Shown: positions 17,264 to 26,995 of the stretch, in pieces
Layout of the letters: the number at the start of each line of letters is the position of its first letter
Position numbering within the stretch: the first letter of the stretch is position 1
NCBI GenBank assembly: GCA_027064025.1
Contig: JAMOQL010000167.1
Location: forward strand, 1 to 43,224
Length of the DNA stretch: 43,224 nt
Source of the DNA: Bacteroidales bacterium
Lineage (GTDB): Bacteria; Bacteroidota; Bacteroidia; Bacteroidales; JAFGXI01
Reading direction: 5' to 3'
Notes under the pieces: generated by a model
The model's database searches: none
Seen by the model: only the letters and a program-made list of their open reading frames with translations
Told to the model about the DNA's origin: nothing
Translations under genes and position numbers: made by a program

Positions 17264-18088
17264 ATGGCAGTAAGAAAATTAAATCCTGTAACCCCAGGAC
17301 AGAGACACAAAGTAGTTAATAAACAAGAGGCGATTACATCATCGACTCCAGAGAAATCTTTATTAGCTCCTAAGAAACGTTCAGGAGGTAGAAACAATCA
17401 GGGAAGGATGACAATGAGATATTTGGGCGGAGGCCACAAACAAATGTATCGTATTGTCGACTTTAAAAGAAACAAGGAAGATATCAAAGCAACTGTGAAA
17501 ACAATTGAGTATGATCCTAACAGATCCGCTCGTGTTGCATTGGTAGTGTATGCGGATGGTGAAAAGAGATATATCATCGCGCCTAATGGTCTTACAGTGG
17601 GACAAGAAATAATGGCTGGAAAGTCAGCTACCCCAGATGTAGGAAACTCTTTGTATTTAGCAGATATCCCTTTGGGAGCTATAATACATAATATTGAATT
17701 GAACCCAAGTCGTGGGGCTGTGTTAGCAAGAAGCGCCGGAGCGTTTGCATCATTGAAATCACGTGAGGGGAAATATGCGATTATTAAATTACCTTCTGGG
17801 GAAACTCGTAAGGTACTTGTTACTTGTAAAGCAACAATCGGAACTGTGTCTAATTCCGATCACGCTCTTGAAAGATCAGGAAAAGCGGGTCGTTCCCGTT
17901 GGTTAGGTCGTAGACCAAGAGTACGTGGAGTTGTGATGAATCCAGTCGATCACCCAATGGGTGGTGGAGAAGGAAAATCTTCTGGAGGACATCCAAGATC
18001 TAGAAATGGTATGCCTGCTAAAGGTTTCAAAACTAGAGACAAGAAGAAAGCTTCTAACAAGTATATTTTAGAACGAAGGAAAAAATAA
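17264..18088 (+). CDS. rplB: 50S ribosomal protein uL2
   Basis: The 274-residue protein has the N-terminal NPVTPGQRH, the RNA-binding [19 protein letters not shown] block and the C-terminal [19 protein letters not shown] followed by [16 protein letters not shown]. The histidine in NPVDHP corresponds to the conserved residue near the peptidyl-transferase centre. The length is typical. It lies between rplW and rpsS in the usual S10-cluster order. Confidence 0.98.
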   Translation: MAVRKLNPVTPGQRHKVVNKQEAITSSTPEKSLLAPKKRSGGRNNQGRMTMRYLGGGHKQMYRIVDFKRNKEDIKATVKTIEYDPNRSARVALVVYADGEKRYIIAPNGLTVGQEIMAGKSATPDVGNSLYLADIPLGAIIHNIELNPSRGAVLARSAGAFASLKSREGKYAIIKLPSGETRKVLVTCKATIGTVSNSDHALERSGKAGRSRWLGRRPRVRGVVMNPVDHPMGGGEGKSSGGHPRSRNGMPAKGFKTRDKKKASNKYILERRKK

Positions 18089-18098
18089 TTGAATTAGT

Positions 18099-18371
18099 AT
18101 GGCTAGATCATTAAAAAAAGGACCATTTATCGATTTCAAGCTCGAAAAAAGAGTTTTAGAAATGCAAGAAGCAGGCAAGAAGTCTGTTATCAAAACTTGG
18201 TCGCGTCGTTCAATGATATCTCCTGATTTTGTAGGATTAACTATCGCTGTTCATAACGGAAATAAATTTATTCCTGTTTATGTTACAGAAATGATGGTTG
18301 GACACAAACTTGGTGAATTTGCCCCAACTCGTACCTTTAGAGGTCACGCGGGTAGTAAAAAGAAAAGATAA
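18099..18371 (+). CDS. rpsS: 30S ribosomal protein uS19
   Basis: The 90-residue protein is recognised by [33 protein letters not shown], the [19 protein letters not shown] block and the [11 protein letters not shown] tail. It binds the 16S head beside uS13. It lies 10 bases after rplB and 22 bases before rplV. Confidence 0.98.
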   Translation: MARSLKKGPFIDFKLEKRVLEMQEAGKKSVIKTWSRRSMISPDFVGLTIAVHNGNKFIPVYVTEMMVGHKLGEFAPTRTFRGHAGSKKKR

Positions 18372-18393
18372 AATTTGATAAAACAGATTTAAA

Positions 18394-18813
18394 ATGGGTG
18401 CAAGAAAAAGAGAAAGAGCGAACAAAATAAAAGAAGCGAATAAGACATTGTATATTGCAAAATTAAACAACTGTCCGACGTCGCCTAGAAAAATGCGTTT
18501 GGTTGCTGACCAAATTAGAGGTGCGGAAGTTAATCGTGCTCTAGATTTATTACGTTTTAGTCCTAAAGAAGCGTCTATTAGATTAGAAAAATTGCTTCTT
18601 TCTGCAATTGCCAATTGGCAAAATAAGAATGAGGATGCACGTATAGAAGATAGCAACTTATATGTTAAAGAAGTATTTGTTGATTCCGCAAGAGTGCTTA
18701 AAAGAATTCAACCAGCTCCTCAAGGAAGAGCTCATAGAATTAAGAAGCGTTCGAATCACGTTACTTTAATCTTAGATAGTTTAAATAATAACACAAATAA
18801 TCAGGCTGAATAA
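18394..18813 (+). CDS. rplV: 50S ribosomal protein uL22
   Basis: The 139-residue protein has [18 protein letters not shown], the [19 protein letters not shown] helix and the tunnel-loop region [20 protein letters not shown]. It is longer than the 110-residue E. coli form because of a basic N-terminal extension ([17 protein letters not shown]) and a short C-terminal tail. Its stop overlaps the rpsC start by one base (TAATG). Confidence 0.97.
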   Translation: MGARKRERANKIKEANKTLYIAKLNNCPTSPRKMRLVADQIRGAEVNRALDLLRFSPKEASIRLEKLLLSAIANWQNKNEDARIEDSNLYVKEVFVDSARVLKRIQPAPQGRAHRIKKRSNHVTLILDSLNNNTNNQAE

Positions 18814-19514
18814 TGGGACAAAAAACAAATCCGATAAGCAATAGGCTTGGAATTATCAGAGGCTGGGATTCACATTGGTATGGTGGTAAAAACTTTGCCG
18901 ATAAGATAGCCGAAGATAATAAAATTAGAAAATACTTAAAGGCACGATTAGTGAAAGCAAGTGTTTCTAAAGTTATTATTGAAAGAACTTTAAAATTAGT
19001 TACCGTTACTGTAAATACAGCTCGACCAGGTATCATTATTGGTAAGGGCGGTCAAGAAGTGGATAAATTAAAAGAAGAATTGAAGAAACTTACTGGAAAG
19101 GAAGTGCAAATCAATATTTTTGAAATTAAAAGACCAGAACTTGATGCTGTATTAGTTGGAGAAAACATTGCTAGACAATTAGTAGGACGTGTTGCATATC
19201 GTCGTGCTATTAAAACAGCAATTGCTGCTACAATGAGAGTTGGTGCTGAAGGTATTAAAATATTAATTTCAGGTCGTTTAAATGGTGCTGAAATGGCACG
19301 TGCAGAAATCTACAAAGAAGGTAGAATTCCTATGCACACTTTTAGAGCTGATATAGACTATGCTCATTCTGAGGCTCTTACTAAAGTGGGACAGATAGGT
19401 ATTAAAGTCTGGATTAGTAAAGGTGAAGTTTTCGGTAAAAGAGATTTATCTCCACAGTTAAAACCTAAAGGTAATAACAATCGACGTGGTTCAGGTCATA
19501 ACCGAAGACGATAA
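18813..19514 (+). CDS. rpsC: 30S ribosomal protein uS3
   Basis: The 233-residue protein starts [20 protein letters not shown]. It contains the type II KH domain with [16 protein letters not shown] and the C-terminal domain with [19 protein letters not shown] basic tail ([14 protein letters not shown]) closes it. uS3 lines the mRNA entry channel and helps mRNA unwinding. It overlaps rplV by one base. Confidence 0.98.
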   Translation: MGQKTNPISNRLGIIRGWDSHWYGGKNFADKIAEDNKIRKYLKARLVKASVSKVIIERTLKLVTVTVNTARPGIIIGKGGQEVDKLKEELKKLTGKEVQINIFEIKRPELDAVLVGENIARQLVGRVAYRRAIKTAIAATMRVGAEGIKILISGRLNGAEMARAEIYKEGRIPMHTFRADIDYAHSEALTKVGQIGIKVWISKGEVFGKRDLSPQLKPKGNNNRRGSGHNRRR

Positions 19515-19544
19515 ACGAACAGAAATTTTTAAAATTAATTAGTA

Positions 19545-19967
19545 ATGTTACAACCAAAAAAGACAAAGTTTAGACGAAGTCAGAAAGGTAAAATGAGAAA
19601 TGTCACCAAACGTGGTTCTCAAATATCTTTTGGATCTTTCGGTATAAAAGGTTTGGAGCAACACTGGATTACAGGTCGTCAGATTGAGGCAGCTCGTCAG
19701 GCAATTACCAGATATATGAAACGTGAAGGTCAAGTATGGATTACTATTTTCCCAGATAAACCTATTACAAAGAAACCTGCAGAGGTTCGTATGGGTAAGG
19801 GAAAAGGAGCTCCTGAAGGATTCGTTGCACCTGTTAGTCCAGGTAGAATTCTTTTTGAAATTGACGGAGTTTCACGTGAAGTTGCAGAAGAGGCTCTAAG
19901 ATTAGGTGCGCAGAAGTTACCTATTAAAACTAAATTTGTTGTACGTAGAGATTACACTGAAAATTAG
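19545..19967 (+). CDS. rplP: 50S ribosomal protein uL16
   Basis: The 140-residue protein has [17 protein letters not shown], the block [18 protein letters not shown] and [20 protein letters not shown]. The arginine in VRMGKGKG matches the position hydroxylated by the YcfD oxygenase in E. coli. uL16 binds near the A-site tRNA elbow. rpmC follows after 6 bases. Confidence 0.98.
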   Translation: MLQPKKTKFRRSQKGKMRNVTKRGSQISFGSFGIKGLEQHWITGRQIEAARQAITRYMKREGQVWITIFPDKPITKKPAEVRMGKGKGAPEGFVAPVSPGRILFEIDGVSREVAEEALRLGAQKLPIKTKFVVRRDYTEN

Positions 19968-19973
19968 AATATC

Positions 19974-20174
19974 ATGAACAACAGTGAAATAAAAGAGCTA
20001 TCTACAGCTGAAATAGTTGAGAGGATAGAGATAGAGAAAAATGATTTAGAAAAATTAGAAATTAATCATATCATTTCACCTATCGAAAATCCATTGTTAA
20101 TAAGAAAATCTCGTAGAACAATTGCACGTCTTAAGACCGAATTGCAAACGAGAAAATTACAAGAGAACGCTTAA
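19974..20174 (+). CDS. rpmC: 50S ribosomal protein uL29
   Basis: The 66-residue helical hairpin protein carries SEIKELSTAEIVERIEIEKN at the start and the conserved NPLLIRKSRRTIARLKTEL at the end. It sits near the tunnel exit next to uL23. The position between rplP and rpsQ is the standard one and supports the call. Confidence 0.95.
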   Translation: MNNSEIKELSTAEIVERIEIEKNDLEKLEINHIISPIENPLLIRKSRRTIARLKTELQTRKLQENA

Positions 20175-20185
20175 TTTTTTAGACA

Positions 20186-20440
20186 ATGGAAAGAAATTTA
20201 AGAAAAGAACGTGTTGGGGTAGTTGTTAGCGATAAAATGACTAAAACTATTACTGTTTTAGTAAGTCGTAAAGTAAAACACCCTAAATATGGAAAATTCG
20301 TGAAAATGAGCAAGAAATATTCTGTTCACGATGAGAAAGACGATTGCAATATAGGTGATACCGTAAAAATTATGGAAACTCGCCCTATTAGCAAGAATAA
20401 ATGTTGGAGATTAGTTGAAATAATTGAAAGAGCTAAGTAA
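20186..20440 (+). CDS. rpsQ: 30S ribosomal protein uS17
   Basis: The 84-residue OB-fold protein begins [20 protein letters not shown] and has [20 protein letters not shown], then [20 protein letters not shown]. It binds 16S helix 11 during early assembly. Only 2 bases separate its stop from rplN. Confidence 0.97.
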   Translation: MERNLRKERVGVVVSDKMTKTITVLVSRKVKHPKYGKFVKMSKKYSVHDEKDDCNIGDTVKIMETRPISKNKCWRLVEIIERAK

Positions 20441-20442
20441 TC

Positions 20443-20811
20443 ATGTTACAACAAGAATCAAGATGTAATGTTGCAGATAACAGTGGTGCTAAAGAAATAC
20501 TAGTAATTAGAGTATTAGGAGGTACTAAAAAACGATACGCTACTATAGGCGATAAAGTCGTTGTGACTGTTAAAAGTGCAATGCCAAACGGAGAAGCCAA
20601 AAAAGGTACCGTATATACCGCTGTTGTTGTTAGAACTAAAAAAGAAATCCGTCGACCAGATGGATCTTATATTAGATTCGACGACAATGCCGTAGTTTTA
20701 CTTAATGCTGCTGGAGAAATGAGAGGAACCCGTATTTTCGGACCTGTTGCCAGAGAATTACGTGAAAAACAGTTTACTAAGATTGTTTCACTTGCCCCAG
20801 AGGTATTATAA
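20443..20811 (+). CDS. rplN: 50S ribosomal protein uL14
   Basis: The 122-residue protein has [40 protein letters not shown] and [20 protein letters not shown]. uL14 contacts 16S rRNA in an intersubunit bridge and is the docking site for the silencing factor RsfS. Length and sequence are canonical. Confidence 0.98.
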   Translation: MLQQESRCNVADNSGAKEILVIRVLGGTKKRYATIGDKVVVTVKSAMPNGEAKKGTVYTAVVVRTKKEIRRPDGSYIRFDDNAVVLLNAAGEMRGTRIFGPVARELREKQFTKIVSLAPEVL

Positions 20812-20821
20812 TTTAAGAATC

Positions 20822-21145
20822 ATGAATAGAAAATTTCATATCAAAAAAGGTGACTTAGTAAAAGTCATTTCTGGAGAGTCTAGAGGGCAAGAAGGAAAAG
20901 TTCTTGAAGTTATTTTTAAGAAAGAAAGAGCTATTGTAGAAGGTGTTAATATGATCAAAAAATCCACTAAACCAAATTCGGCTAACCCTGAAGGTGGAAT
21001 TATTGAGCAAGAAGCTGCAATTCATATTTCTAATCTGATGCTTATAGATCCTGCTACAAAGCAGCCTACTAGAACTGGTCGTAAGTTAAACGATAAGAAC
21101 AAGTTAGTTCGTTACTCTAAAAAAACAGGGGAGGAGATTAAGTAA
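20822..21145 (+). CDS. rplX: 50S ribosomal protein uL24
   Basis: The 107-residue KOW-domain protein starts [20 protein letters not shown], with [20 protein letters not shown] and [20 protein letters not shown]. The reading frame is open upstream to 20747, but that part lies inside rplN, so I set the start at the ATG at 20822, where homology begins. Its stop overlaps the rplE ATG by one base (TAATG). Confidence 0.96.
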   Translation: MNRKFHIKKGDLVKVISGESRGQEGKVLEVIFKKERAIVEGVNMIKKSTKPNSANPEGGIIEQEAAIHISNLMLIDPATKQPTRTGRKLNDKNKLVRYSKKTGEEIK

Positions 21146-21702
21146 TGGGATATATACCTACATTTCAGAAAAAGTATCAGGAAACAATTACTGATAACTT
21201 AAAGAAGGAGTTCAATTACAAATCTGTAATGCAAATTCCACGATTAGAAAAAATAGTTATTAACCAAGGAATTGGTGAAGCTGTTGCTGATAAAAAATTA
21301 ATTGATTTTGCAGTAAAAGAAATTACGGCAATAACAGGTCAAAAAGCTTTAATAACTCGTTCTAAAAAAGATATTTCGAATTTTAAATTACGTAAAGATG
21401 TGCCAATCGGTGTTAAAGTTACTTTACGTAGTGATAAAATGTACGAATTTCTTGAAAGATTAATTGTTGTAGCTTTGCCTCGTGTAAGAGATTTTCAAGG
21501 CATTAAATATAAATTTGATGGACAAGGAAATTACACATTAGGAATTGATGAGCAAATTATTTTTCCTGAAATTGTTTTAGACAAAGTAAACAAAATTTTA
21601 GGATTACAAATTAGTTTTACAACTACTGCTAAAACCGATGAAGAAGGTTATGCATTATTAAGAGAATTTGGTTTACCATTTAAAAACAATAAAAAGAACT
21701 AA
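21145..21702 (+). CDS. rplE: 50S ribosomal protein uL5
   Basis: The 185-residue protein binds 5S rRNA and contacts P-site tRNA. Recognisable parts are [40 protein letters not shown] and the C-terminal [16 protein letters not shown] followed by [14 protein letters not shown]. The start overlaps the rplX stop by one base, and rpsN follows after 3 bases. Confidence 0.98.
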   Translation: MGYIPTFQKKYQETITDNLKKEFNYKSVMQIPRLEKIVINQGIGEAVADKKLIDFAVKEITAITGQKALITRSKKDISNFKLRKDVPIGVKVTLRSDKMYEFLERLIVVALPRVRDFQGIKYKFDGQGNYTLGIDEQIIFPEIVLDKVNKILGLQISFTTTAKTDEEGYALLREFGLPFKNNKKN

Positions 21703-21705
21703 GTT

Positions 21706-21975
21706 ATGGCTAAAGAATCAATGAAGGCACGCGAAGTAAAACGTGCAAAATTAGTTGCTAAATATGCCGAAAAAAGAGCAAAATTAAAAGAAGAAGGGGA
21801 TTATCAAGCAATTAGTCGCTTGCCTCGTAACTCTGCACCTGCTCGTATGCATAACAGATGTTCAGAGTCTGGTAGACCAAAAGGTTATATGAGACAATTC
21901 GGAATTAGTAGAATTGTATTTAGAGAAATGGCTTCAAATGGATTAATACCAGGAGTTAGAAAAGCAAGTTGGTAA
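21706..21975 (+). CDS. rpsN: 30S ribosomal protein uS14, zinc-free long form
   Basis: The 89-residue protein has [35 protein letters not shown] and [20 protein letters not shown]. It is the long form. A zinc-ribbon uS14 would have paired CxxC motifs, but only one cysteine (NRCSESG) is present, so it should not bind zinc. It lies in the normal place between rplE and rpsH. Confidence 0.97.
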   Translation: MAKESMKAREVKRAKLVAKYAEKRAKLKEEGDYQAISRLPRNSAPARMHNRCSESGRPKGYMRQFGISRIVFREMASNGLIPGVRKASW

Positions 21976-21991
21976 ATAAAAATAGATTATA

Positions 21992-22387
21992 ATGACAGAT
22001 CCTATTGCAGATTACCTTACAAGAGTAAGGAACGCCATTATGGCAAGCCACAAGGTGGTAGAAGTTCCTGCATCAAATCTTAAAAAAGAAATTACTAAAG
22101 TTCTTTTTGATAAAGGTTACATTTTGAACTATAAGTTCGTTGACGAAGGACCTCAAGGGCATATTAAAATTGCTCTTAAGTACCATCCTCAAACCAAAGT
22201 ATCCGCTATTAAAAAAATTGAACGCGCAAGTAAGCCTGGTTTAAGAAAATATGCGGGACAAAGCAACATGCCAATCGTATTAAACGGTTTAGGCGTTGCA
22301 GTTCTTTCAACATCAAAAGGTGTTATGACTAACAAAGAAGCAAAATTGCAGAATGTTGGTGGTGAAGTATTGTTTTACGTATATTAA
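21992..22387 (+). CDS. rpsH: 30S ribosomal protein uS8
   Basis: The 131-residue protein starts MTDPIADYLTRVRNAIMASH and ends with the strand LGVAVLSTSKGVMTNKEA followed by VGGEVLFYVY. uS8 organises the 16S central domain, and in E. coli it represses the spc operon by binding an rRNA-like site near rplE. I did not find an obvious copy of that site by eye. Confidence 0.98.
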   Translation: MTDPIADYLTRVRNAIMASHKVVEVPASNLKKEITKVLFDKGYILNYKFVDEGPQGHIKIALKYHPQTKVSAIKKIERASKPGLRKYAGQSNMPIVLNGLGVAVLSTSKGVMTNKEAKLQNVGGEVLFYVY

Positions 22388-22397
22388 TAAGTAAGTT

Positions 22398-22946
22398 ATG
22401 TCACGTATAGGTAAATTACCCATAGCTATTCCTGAAGGCGTTACTGTTGAAGTTAAGAATCTAACTGTTACAGTAAAAGGCAAATTAGGAGAGCTTACTC
22501 AAGAAATCAAGAAGGAGATTTCTGTTGAGATTAAAGATAATGAAGTTATCGTAAACAGAGCTAACGATGAAAAACAATCACGTTCATACCATGGTTTATA
22601 TCGTTCATTAATTAACAATATGATTGTTGGAGTATCTGAAGGGTATGAAACAAAGCAAGAGTTAGTTGGTGTTGGATATAAAGCTTCTGTAAATGGACAA
22701 TTGTTGGAGTTAGCACTTGGATATACCCACCCTATTTATTTGGAGATTGCTCCAGAGGTTAAAGTTAAAGCTGAAACTGTTAAAAGAGGGAACCCTATTA
22801 TCACTTTAAATAGTCATGATAAGCAATTAATTGGTCAAGTAGCCGCTAAATTGCGTTCACTTAGAAAACCTGAGCCATATAAAGGTAAAGGTGTTAAATT
22901 TGTTGGTGAAGAACTAAGAAGAAAAGCAGGTAAGACTGCTGGTTAA
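22398..22946 (+). CDS. rplF: 50S ribosomal protein uL6
   Basis: The 182-residue two-domain protein starts MSRIGKLPIAIPEGVTVEV and has RSYHGLYRSLINNMIVGVSEG at the domain join, then the C-terminal signature KPEPYKGKGVKFVGEELRRK. It sits near the factor-binding site of the large subunit. The position between rpsH and rplR is standard. Confidence 0.98.
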   Translation: MSRIGKLPIAIPEGVTVEVKNLTVTVKGKLGELTQEIKKEISVEIKDNEVIVNRANDEKQSRSYHGLYRSLINNMIVGVSEGYETKQELVGVGYKASVNGQLLELALGYTHPIYLEIAPEVKVKAETVKRGNPIITLNSHDKQLIGQVAAKLRSLRKPEPYKGKGVKFVGEELRRKAGKTAG

Positions 22947-22964
22947 TGCTAATTAGAAAAAGTT

Positions 22965-23327
22965 ATGGCAACAGATAAAAAAGTACAAAGAAGATTAAAA
23001 ATAAAGCGAAGAATCAGGAAAAAAGTTTTTGGTACTGCAGATAGTCCAAGAATGACTGTATTTAGAAGCAACAAGCACATTTCTGTGCAAATAATCGATG
23101 ATGTAAAAAGAGTAACTCTTGTTTCTGCATCGTCACGTTGTAAGGAAATAGATTCGCTAAAAGATACTAACAAGGTAGCACAAGCTGTCTTAGTAGGTAA
23201 AATGATTGCTGAAAAAGCAAAAGAGGCTGGTATAAATAAAGTTACTTTCGATAGAAATGGATATTTATTTCACGGTAGAGTATTAACATTAGCAAACGCT
23301 GCACGTGAGGCAGGTTTAACTATATAA
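22965..23327 (+). CDS. rplR: 50S ribosomal protein uL18
   Basis: The 120-residue 5S rRNA-binding protein has a basic start ([18 protein letters not shown]), [19 protein letters not shown], and the C-terminal [19 protein letters not shown] followed by NAAREAGL. With uL5 and bL25 it forms the 5S particle. rpsE starts 12 bases after its stop. Confidence 0.98.
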   Translation: MATDKKVQRRLKIKRRIRKKVFGTADSPRMTVFRSNKHISVQIIDDVKRVTLVSASSRCKEIDSLKDTNKVAQAVLVGKMIAEKAKEAGINKVTFDRNGYLFHGRVLTLANAAREAGLTI

Positions 23328-23339
23328 TTTTATTGAATT

Positions 23340-23852
23340 ATGTCTGAAATTAGAAAAGTTAAAACAACAGATTTAGATCTTAAAGACAGATTGGTTGCTA
23401 TTAATCGTGTTACCAAAGTAACAAAGGGTGGTAGAACATTTAGTTTTTCTGCTATTGTTGTTGTTGGAGACGAGAACGGTATAGTAGGAATTGGTCTAGG
23501 TAAAGCAAAAGAAGTTGTTACTGCTATTGCTAAAGGTATTGAAGATGCTAAAAAGAATCTTGTTAAGATTCCTGTAAATAAAGGAACAATTCCACATGAG
23601 CAAGCCGCTCATTTTGGAGGAGCAAGAGTATGGATGAAGCCTGCAGCACATGGTACTGGAGTTAAGGCTGGTGGTGCAATGCGTGCTATTTTTGAGAGTG
23701 TTGGAATTACAGATATTCTTGCAAAATCAAAAGGCTCATCAAACAATCACAACCTTGTTAAAGCAACAATGCTGGCTCTTACAGAAATGAGAGACGCCTA
23801 TACCGTTGCACAACATAGAGGTGTTGGAATGGATAAAGTTTTTAATGGTTAA
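23340..23852 (+). CDS. rpsE: 30S ribosomal protein uS5
   Basis: The 170-residue protein has a double-stranded RNA-binding-like N-terminal domain ([20 protein letters not shown]) and the C-terminal domain with [20 protein letters not shown] and [19 protein letters not shown]. uS5 helps decoding accuracy and lines the mRNA entry channel. The length is normal. Confidence 0.98.
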   Translation: MSEIRKVKTTDLDLKDRLVAINRVTKVTKGGRTFSFSAIVVVGDENGIVGIGLGKAKEVVTAIAKGIEDAKKNLVKIPVNKGTIPHEQAAHFGGARVWMKPAAHGTGVKAGGAMRAIFESVGITDILAKSKGSSNNHNLVKATMLALTEMRDAYTVAQHRGVGMDKVFNG

Positions 23853-23863
23853 TATAAAATATT

Positions 23864-24043
23864 ATGACAAAAGTAAAAATCACTCAGATTAGAAGTCGTA
23901 TTGACCAAACTAAGAGACAAAAAGCAAATTTGGATGCCTTAGGTTTGACAAAAATGCATAAGACTGTAGAGCATGAGGCAACTCCTCAAATTCTTGGTAT
24001 GATTAAAAAAGTGGAACACTTAGTTAGTGTTGAAACATTGTAA
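23864..24043 (+). CDS. rpmD: 50S ribosomal protein uL30
   Basis: I found this 59-residue gene by translating the gap between rpsE and rplO. It reads MTKVKITQIRSRIDQTKRQK, then LDALGLTKMHKTVEHEATPQ and a C-terminal IKKVEHLVSVETL. The GL.KM..TV.....P...GMI..V motif is diagnostic for bacterial uL30. It starts 11 bases after rpsE and ends 11 bases before rplO. Confidence 0.96.
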   Translation: MTKVKITQIRSRIDQTKRQKANLDALGLTKMHKTVEHEATPQILGMIKKVEHLVSVETL

Positions 24044-24054
24044 AGAAGTTTAAA

Positions 24055-24501
24055 ATGGACTTATCAAATTTAAAACCTGCAGAAGGTTCTACTAAAGATA
24101 GAAAACGTATCGGTCGTGGACAAGGATCTACTCGTGGAGGAACATCTACAAGAGGTCATAATGGAGCTAAATCTCGTTCTGGTTATTCTAAAAAAATCGG
24201 TTTTGAAGGAGGACAGATGCCTCTTCAAAGAAGAGTTCCAAAATTTGGATTTAAGAATGCAAACAGAAAAGAGTATAAGGCTATCAACATTGAAAGCCTT
24301 CAGATAATTGCTGAAAAATTTAATTTAACTGTTATTGATAAAGATGTTATGGTTCAACATGGACTAGCATCTAAAAACGATTTGATAAAAATCTTAGGTA
24401 ATGGTACATTAAACGCAAAATTAGAAGTTAAAGCAAATGCTTTCTCTAAATCCGCAAAAGCAGCTATAGAAGAGAAACAAGGAACAGTAATAACTTATTA
24501 A
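24055..24501 (+). CDS. rplO: 50S ribosomal protein uL15
   Basis: The 148-residue protein starts MDLSNLKPAEGSTKDRKRIG, followed by the glycine/arginine-rich RGQGSTRGGTSTRGHNGAKS and FEGGQMPLQRRVPKFGF. uL15 is a late-assembly protein contacting several 23S rRNA domains. It is followed 11 bases later by secY, the usual spc-operon order. Confidence 0.98.
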   Translation: MDLSNLKPAEGSTKDRKRIGRGQGSTRGGTSTRGHNGAKSRSGYSKKIGFEGGQMPLQRRVPKFGFKNANRKEYKAINIESLQIIAEKFNLTVIDKDVMVQHGLASKNDLIKILGNGTLNAKLEVKANAFSKSAKAAIEEKQGTVITY

Positions 24502-24512
24502 TATAATATCTG

Positions 24513-25844
24513 ATGAAGCGATTTATCGAAACATTACAGAATATCTATAAAATCGAAGACCTTAGAAAGCGTATAATATATACTTTAGGTCTCCTACTAA
24601 TCTACAGATTAGGCTCATTTGTAGTTCTTCCAGGAATTGACCCTACACAATTAGCAGGGCTTAAAAGTCAAACTTCTGGTGGAGTCATGGGGCTTTTAGA
24701 TATGTTCTCTGGAGGTGCTTTTTCTAATGCCTCTATTTTTGCATTGGGAATAATGCCTTATATTTCTGCATCTATTGTAGTTCAATTATTAGGTATTGCC
24801 GTTCCTTATTTTCAACGTCTACAACGTGAGGGAGAAAGTGGCAGAAATAAGATAAATCAGATTACACGATATTTAACTGTTTTTATTTTATTAGTTCAAG
24901 CTCCTAGTTATTTAGCTAATTTACATTATCAACTTTCACCTACAGCCTTTGTATCTTCTGGAATTTGGTTTACAATCTCATCGGTAGTAATATTAACTTC
25001 AGGAACGATGTTTATTATGTGGTTGGGTGAAAGAATTACAGATAGAGGGATTGGTAATGGAATATCATTAATCATTATGATTGGGATTATTGCAAGATTA
25101 CCAAGATCGTTTATCGCTGAATTTTCAGTCCGTTCAAATGGGGCAGGAGGTTTAATGATGTTAATTGTAGAAATTGTAATTTTATTATTAATCATTATCG
25201 CTACAATTGCTCTAGTTCAAGGTACTCGAAGAATTCCTGTACAATATGCTAAAAGAATAGTTGGTAATAAGCAATATGGAGGAGTAAGACAATATATTCC
25301 TTTAAAAGTGAATGCTGCAGGTGTTATGCCTATTATCTTTGCTCAAGCTTTAATGTTTGTTCCAATGATGTTATCAGGGTTTGGTGGTGAAAGTATGAGT
25401 GGATTTGCTGCAGCTTTTGCCGATTACACTGGATTTTGGTACAATTTCACTTTTGGATTAATGATTGTTGTGTTTACTTATTTCTATACAGCAATTACAG
25501 TTAATCCAATTCAAATGGCCGATGATATGAAACGAAATGGTGGATTTATCCCAGGTGTTAAGCCAGGTAAAAAAACTGTAGAATTTCTTGATACTGTTAT
25601 GTCTAGGATTACACTTCCTGGATCAATCTTTTTAGCTATGGTAGCAATTTTACCAGCCTTTGCAATTATTGCTGGAGTTGATACTCAATTTGCACATTTT
25701 TACGGAGGAACTTCACTATTGATTTTAGTTGGAGTTGTATTAGATACTCTACAACAAGTTGAAAGTCATTTATTGATGCGCCATTATGACGGATTAATGA
25801 AATCAGGTAGAGTAAAAGGAAGAAGTAAAGGGTCATCTATATAG
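24513..25844 (+). CDS. secY: Preprotein translocase subunit SecY
   Basis: This 443-residue inner-membrane channel forms the SecYEG pore for export and membrane insertion. About ten hydrophobic segments are visible. Recognisable parts are YRLGSFVVLPGIDP, the plug region MGLLDMFSGGAFSNASIFAL and GIMPYISASIVVQLLG after TM1, the cytoplasmic loop QREGESGRNKINQITRYLT, GERITDRGIGNGISLIIM, and the basic C5-type loop KRIVGNKQYGGVRQYIPLKV. The C-terminus is basic (GRVKGRSKGSSI). It supplies the Sec step needed by the signal-peptide proteins at both ends of this window. Confidence 0.98.
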   Translation: MKRFIETLQNIYKIEDLRKRIIYTLGLLLIYRLGSFVVLPGIDPTQLAGLKSQTSGGVMGLLDMFSGGAFSNASIFALGIMPYISASIVVQLLGIAVPYFQRLQREGESGRNKINQITRYLTVFILLVQAPSYLANLHYQLSPTAFVSSGIWFTISSVVILTSGTMFIMWLGERITDRGIGNGISLIIMIGIIARLPRSFIAEFSVRSNGAGGLMMLIVEIVILLLIIIATIALVQGTRRIPVQYAKRIVGNKQYGGVRQYIPLKVNAAGVMPIIFAQALMFVPMMLSGFGGESMSGFAAAFADYTGFWYNFTFGLMIVVFTYFYTAITVNPIQMADDMKRNGGFIPGVKPGKKTVEFLDTVMSRITLPGSIFLAMVAILPAFAIIAGVDTQFAHFYGGTSLLILVGVVLDTLQQVESHLLMRHYDGLMKSGRVKGRSKGSSI

Positions 25845-25863
25845 GTTATACTAAATTAATAAA

Positions 25864-26640
25864 ATGATTTTTTTTAAAACAGAAGAAGAAATTGAGTTAC
25901 TTAAGTTAAGTAACAGATTAGTTTCTGGAGCAGAAGCAGAATTAGTTTCAATGATTCTTCCTGGAACCAAAACCATTGATCTTGACAAAAGAGCAGAGGA
26001 ATTCATTAGAGATAATGGAGGCGTCCCAGGCTTTTTAAATTATAATGGTTTTCCAAATACACTTTGTATTTCTGTTAATGATGCAGTTGTTCATGGCATA
26101 CCAGATAATTATGAATTACAAGAAGGAGATTTAATTTCTGTTGATTGTGGTGTGTATATGAATGGATTTCATGGCGATTCGGCTTATAGTTTTGGAGTGG
26201 GAGAAATTTCAGATGAAAAAAAGAGACTTTTAACAATAACAAAAGAATCTTTATACAAAGGTATCGAGGCTGCTGTCAGTGGAAATAGAATTGGTGATAT
26301 TGGGTTTGCTGTTCAACGTCATGCTGAAAGTGCCGGGTTTTCTGTAGTTAGAGAATTAGTTGGTCATGGTGTTGGTAGAAATTTGCATGAAAGACCCGAA
26401 GTTCCCAATTATGGAAGAAGAGGCAGGGGTGTGAAATTACAAGAAGGCATGACAATAGCTATTGAGCCCATGGTCAATGCTGGTGTAAAAGAAGTTATGC
26501 AAGAAAATGATGGATGGACTATCAAAACTCAAGACGGTATGCCTTCGGCACATTTTGAACACAGTATAGCAATACGGAAAGGAAAAGCAGAATTGTTATC
26601 TGATTTTAGTATTATTGAGGAAAAACTTAAAACATTATAA
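25864..26640 (+). CDS. map: Methionine aminopeptidase, type I
   Basis: The 258-residue enzyme removes the N-terminal methionine from new proteins. The five metal ligands of the pita-bread fold are present: D94 and D105 ([17 protein letters not shown]), H168 ([10 protein letters not shown]), E201 (IEPMV) and E232 (HFEHSIAI). It is type I because it lacks the roughly 60-residue insertion of type II. The place between secY and infA is common, although many bacteria have adk before map and here adk is absent. Only 2 bases separate it from infA. Confidence 0.97.
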   Translation: MIFFKTEEEIELLKLSNRLVSGAEAELVSMILPGTKTIDLDKRAEEFIRDNGGVPGFLNYNGFPNTLCISVNDAVVHGIPDNYELQEGDLISVDCGVYMNGFHGDSAYSFGVGEISDEKKRLLTITKESLYKGIEAAVSGNRIGDIGFAVQRHAESAGFSVVRELVGHGVGRNLHERPEVPNYGRRGRGVKLQEGMTIAIEPMVNAGVKEVMQENDGWTIKTQDGMPSAHFEHSIAIRKGKAELLSDFSIIEEKLKTL

Positions 26641-26642
26641 AT

Positions 26643-26861
26643 ATGGCTAAACAGCCTTCTATAGAACAAGACGGAACCATAACAGAAGCACTTTCAAACG
26701 CAATGTTTAGAGTAGAGTTAGAGAATGGTCATGTTATTACAGCTCACATTTCTGGTAAAATGCGAATGTATTATATTAAAATTTTACCAGGAGATAGAGT
26801 TAAAGTCGAAATGTCACCATACGATTTGACTAAAGGAAGAATCACATTTAGGTACAAATAA
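26643..26861 (+). CDS. infA: Translation initiation factor IF-1
   Basis: The 72-residue S1-type OB-fold protein reads [20 protein letters not shown], then [20 protein letters not shown] and [18 protein letters not shown]. It binds the ribosomal A site during initiation. The length is exactly that of other bacterial IF-1 proteins. It lies between map and rpmJ. Confidence 0.98.
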   Translation: MAKQPSIEQDGTITEALSNAMFRVELENGHVITAHISGKMRMYYIKILPGDRVKVEMSPYDLTKGRITFRYK

Positions 26862-26872
26862 AGATATCAAAA

Positions 26873-26989
26873 ATGAAAGTAAGAACATCAGTAAAAAAAA
26901 GAAGTGCTGACTGCAAAATTGTACGCAGAAAAGGCAGATTGTACGTTATTAACAAAAAGAATCCAAAGTTTAAACAAAGACAAGGATAA
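26873..26989 (+). CDS. rpmJ: 50S ribosomal protein bL36, zinc-free form
   Basis: I found this 38-residue gene by translating the space before rpsM. It begins [20 protein letters not shown] and ends [10 protein letters not shown]. Zinc-binding bL36 uses residues equivalent to C11, C14, C27 and H32; here S11, C14, N27 and K32 are found, so only one ligand remains and zinc binding is not expected. It starts 11 bases after infA. Confidence 0.95.
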   Translation: MKVRTSVKKRSADCKIVRRKGRLYVINKKNPKFKQRQG

Positions 26990-26995
26990 TTTTTG

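Noticed and set aside
18237-18656. 139-codon open frame on the minus strand across rpsS and rplV
   Set aside because: It is the shadow of two certain ribosomal protein genes in another frame.
20747-20821. 25-codon upstream extension of rplX
   Set aside because: It lies inside rplN, and the uL24 family starts at the ATG at 20822 ([11 protein letters not shown]).
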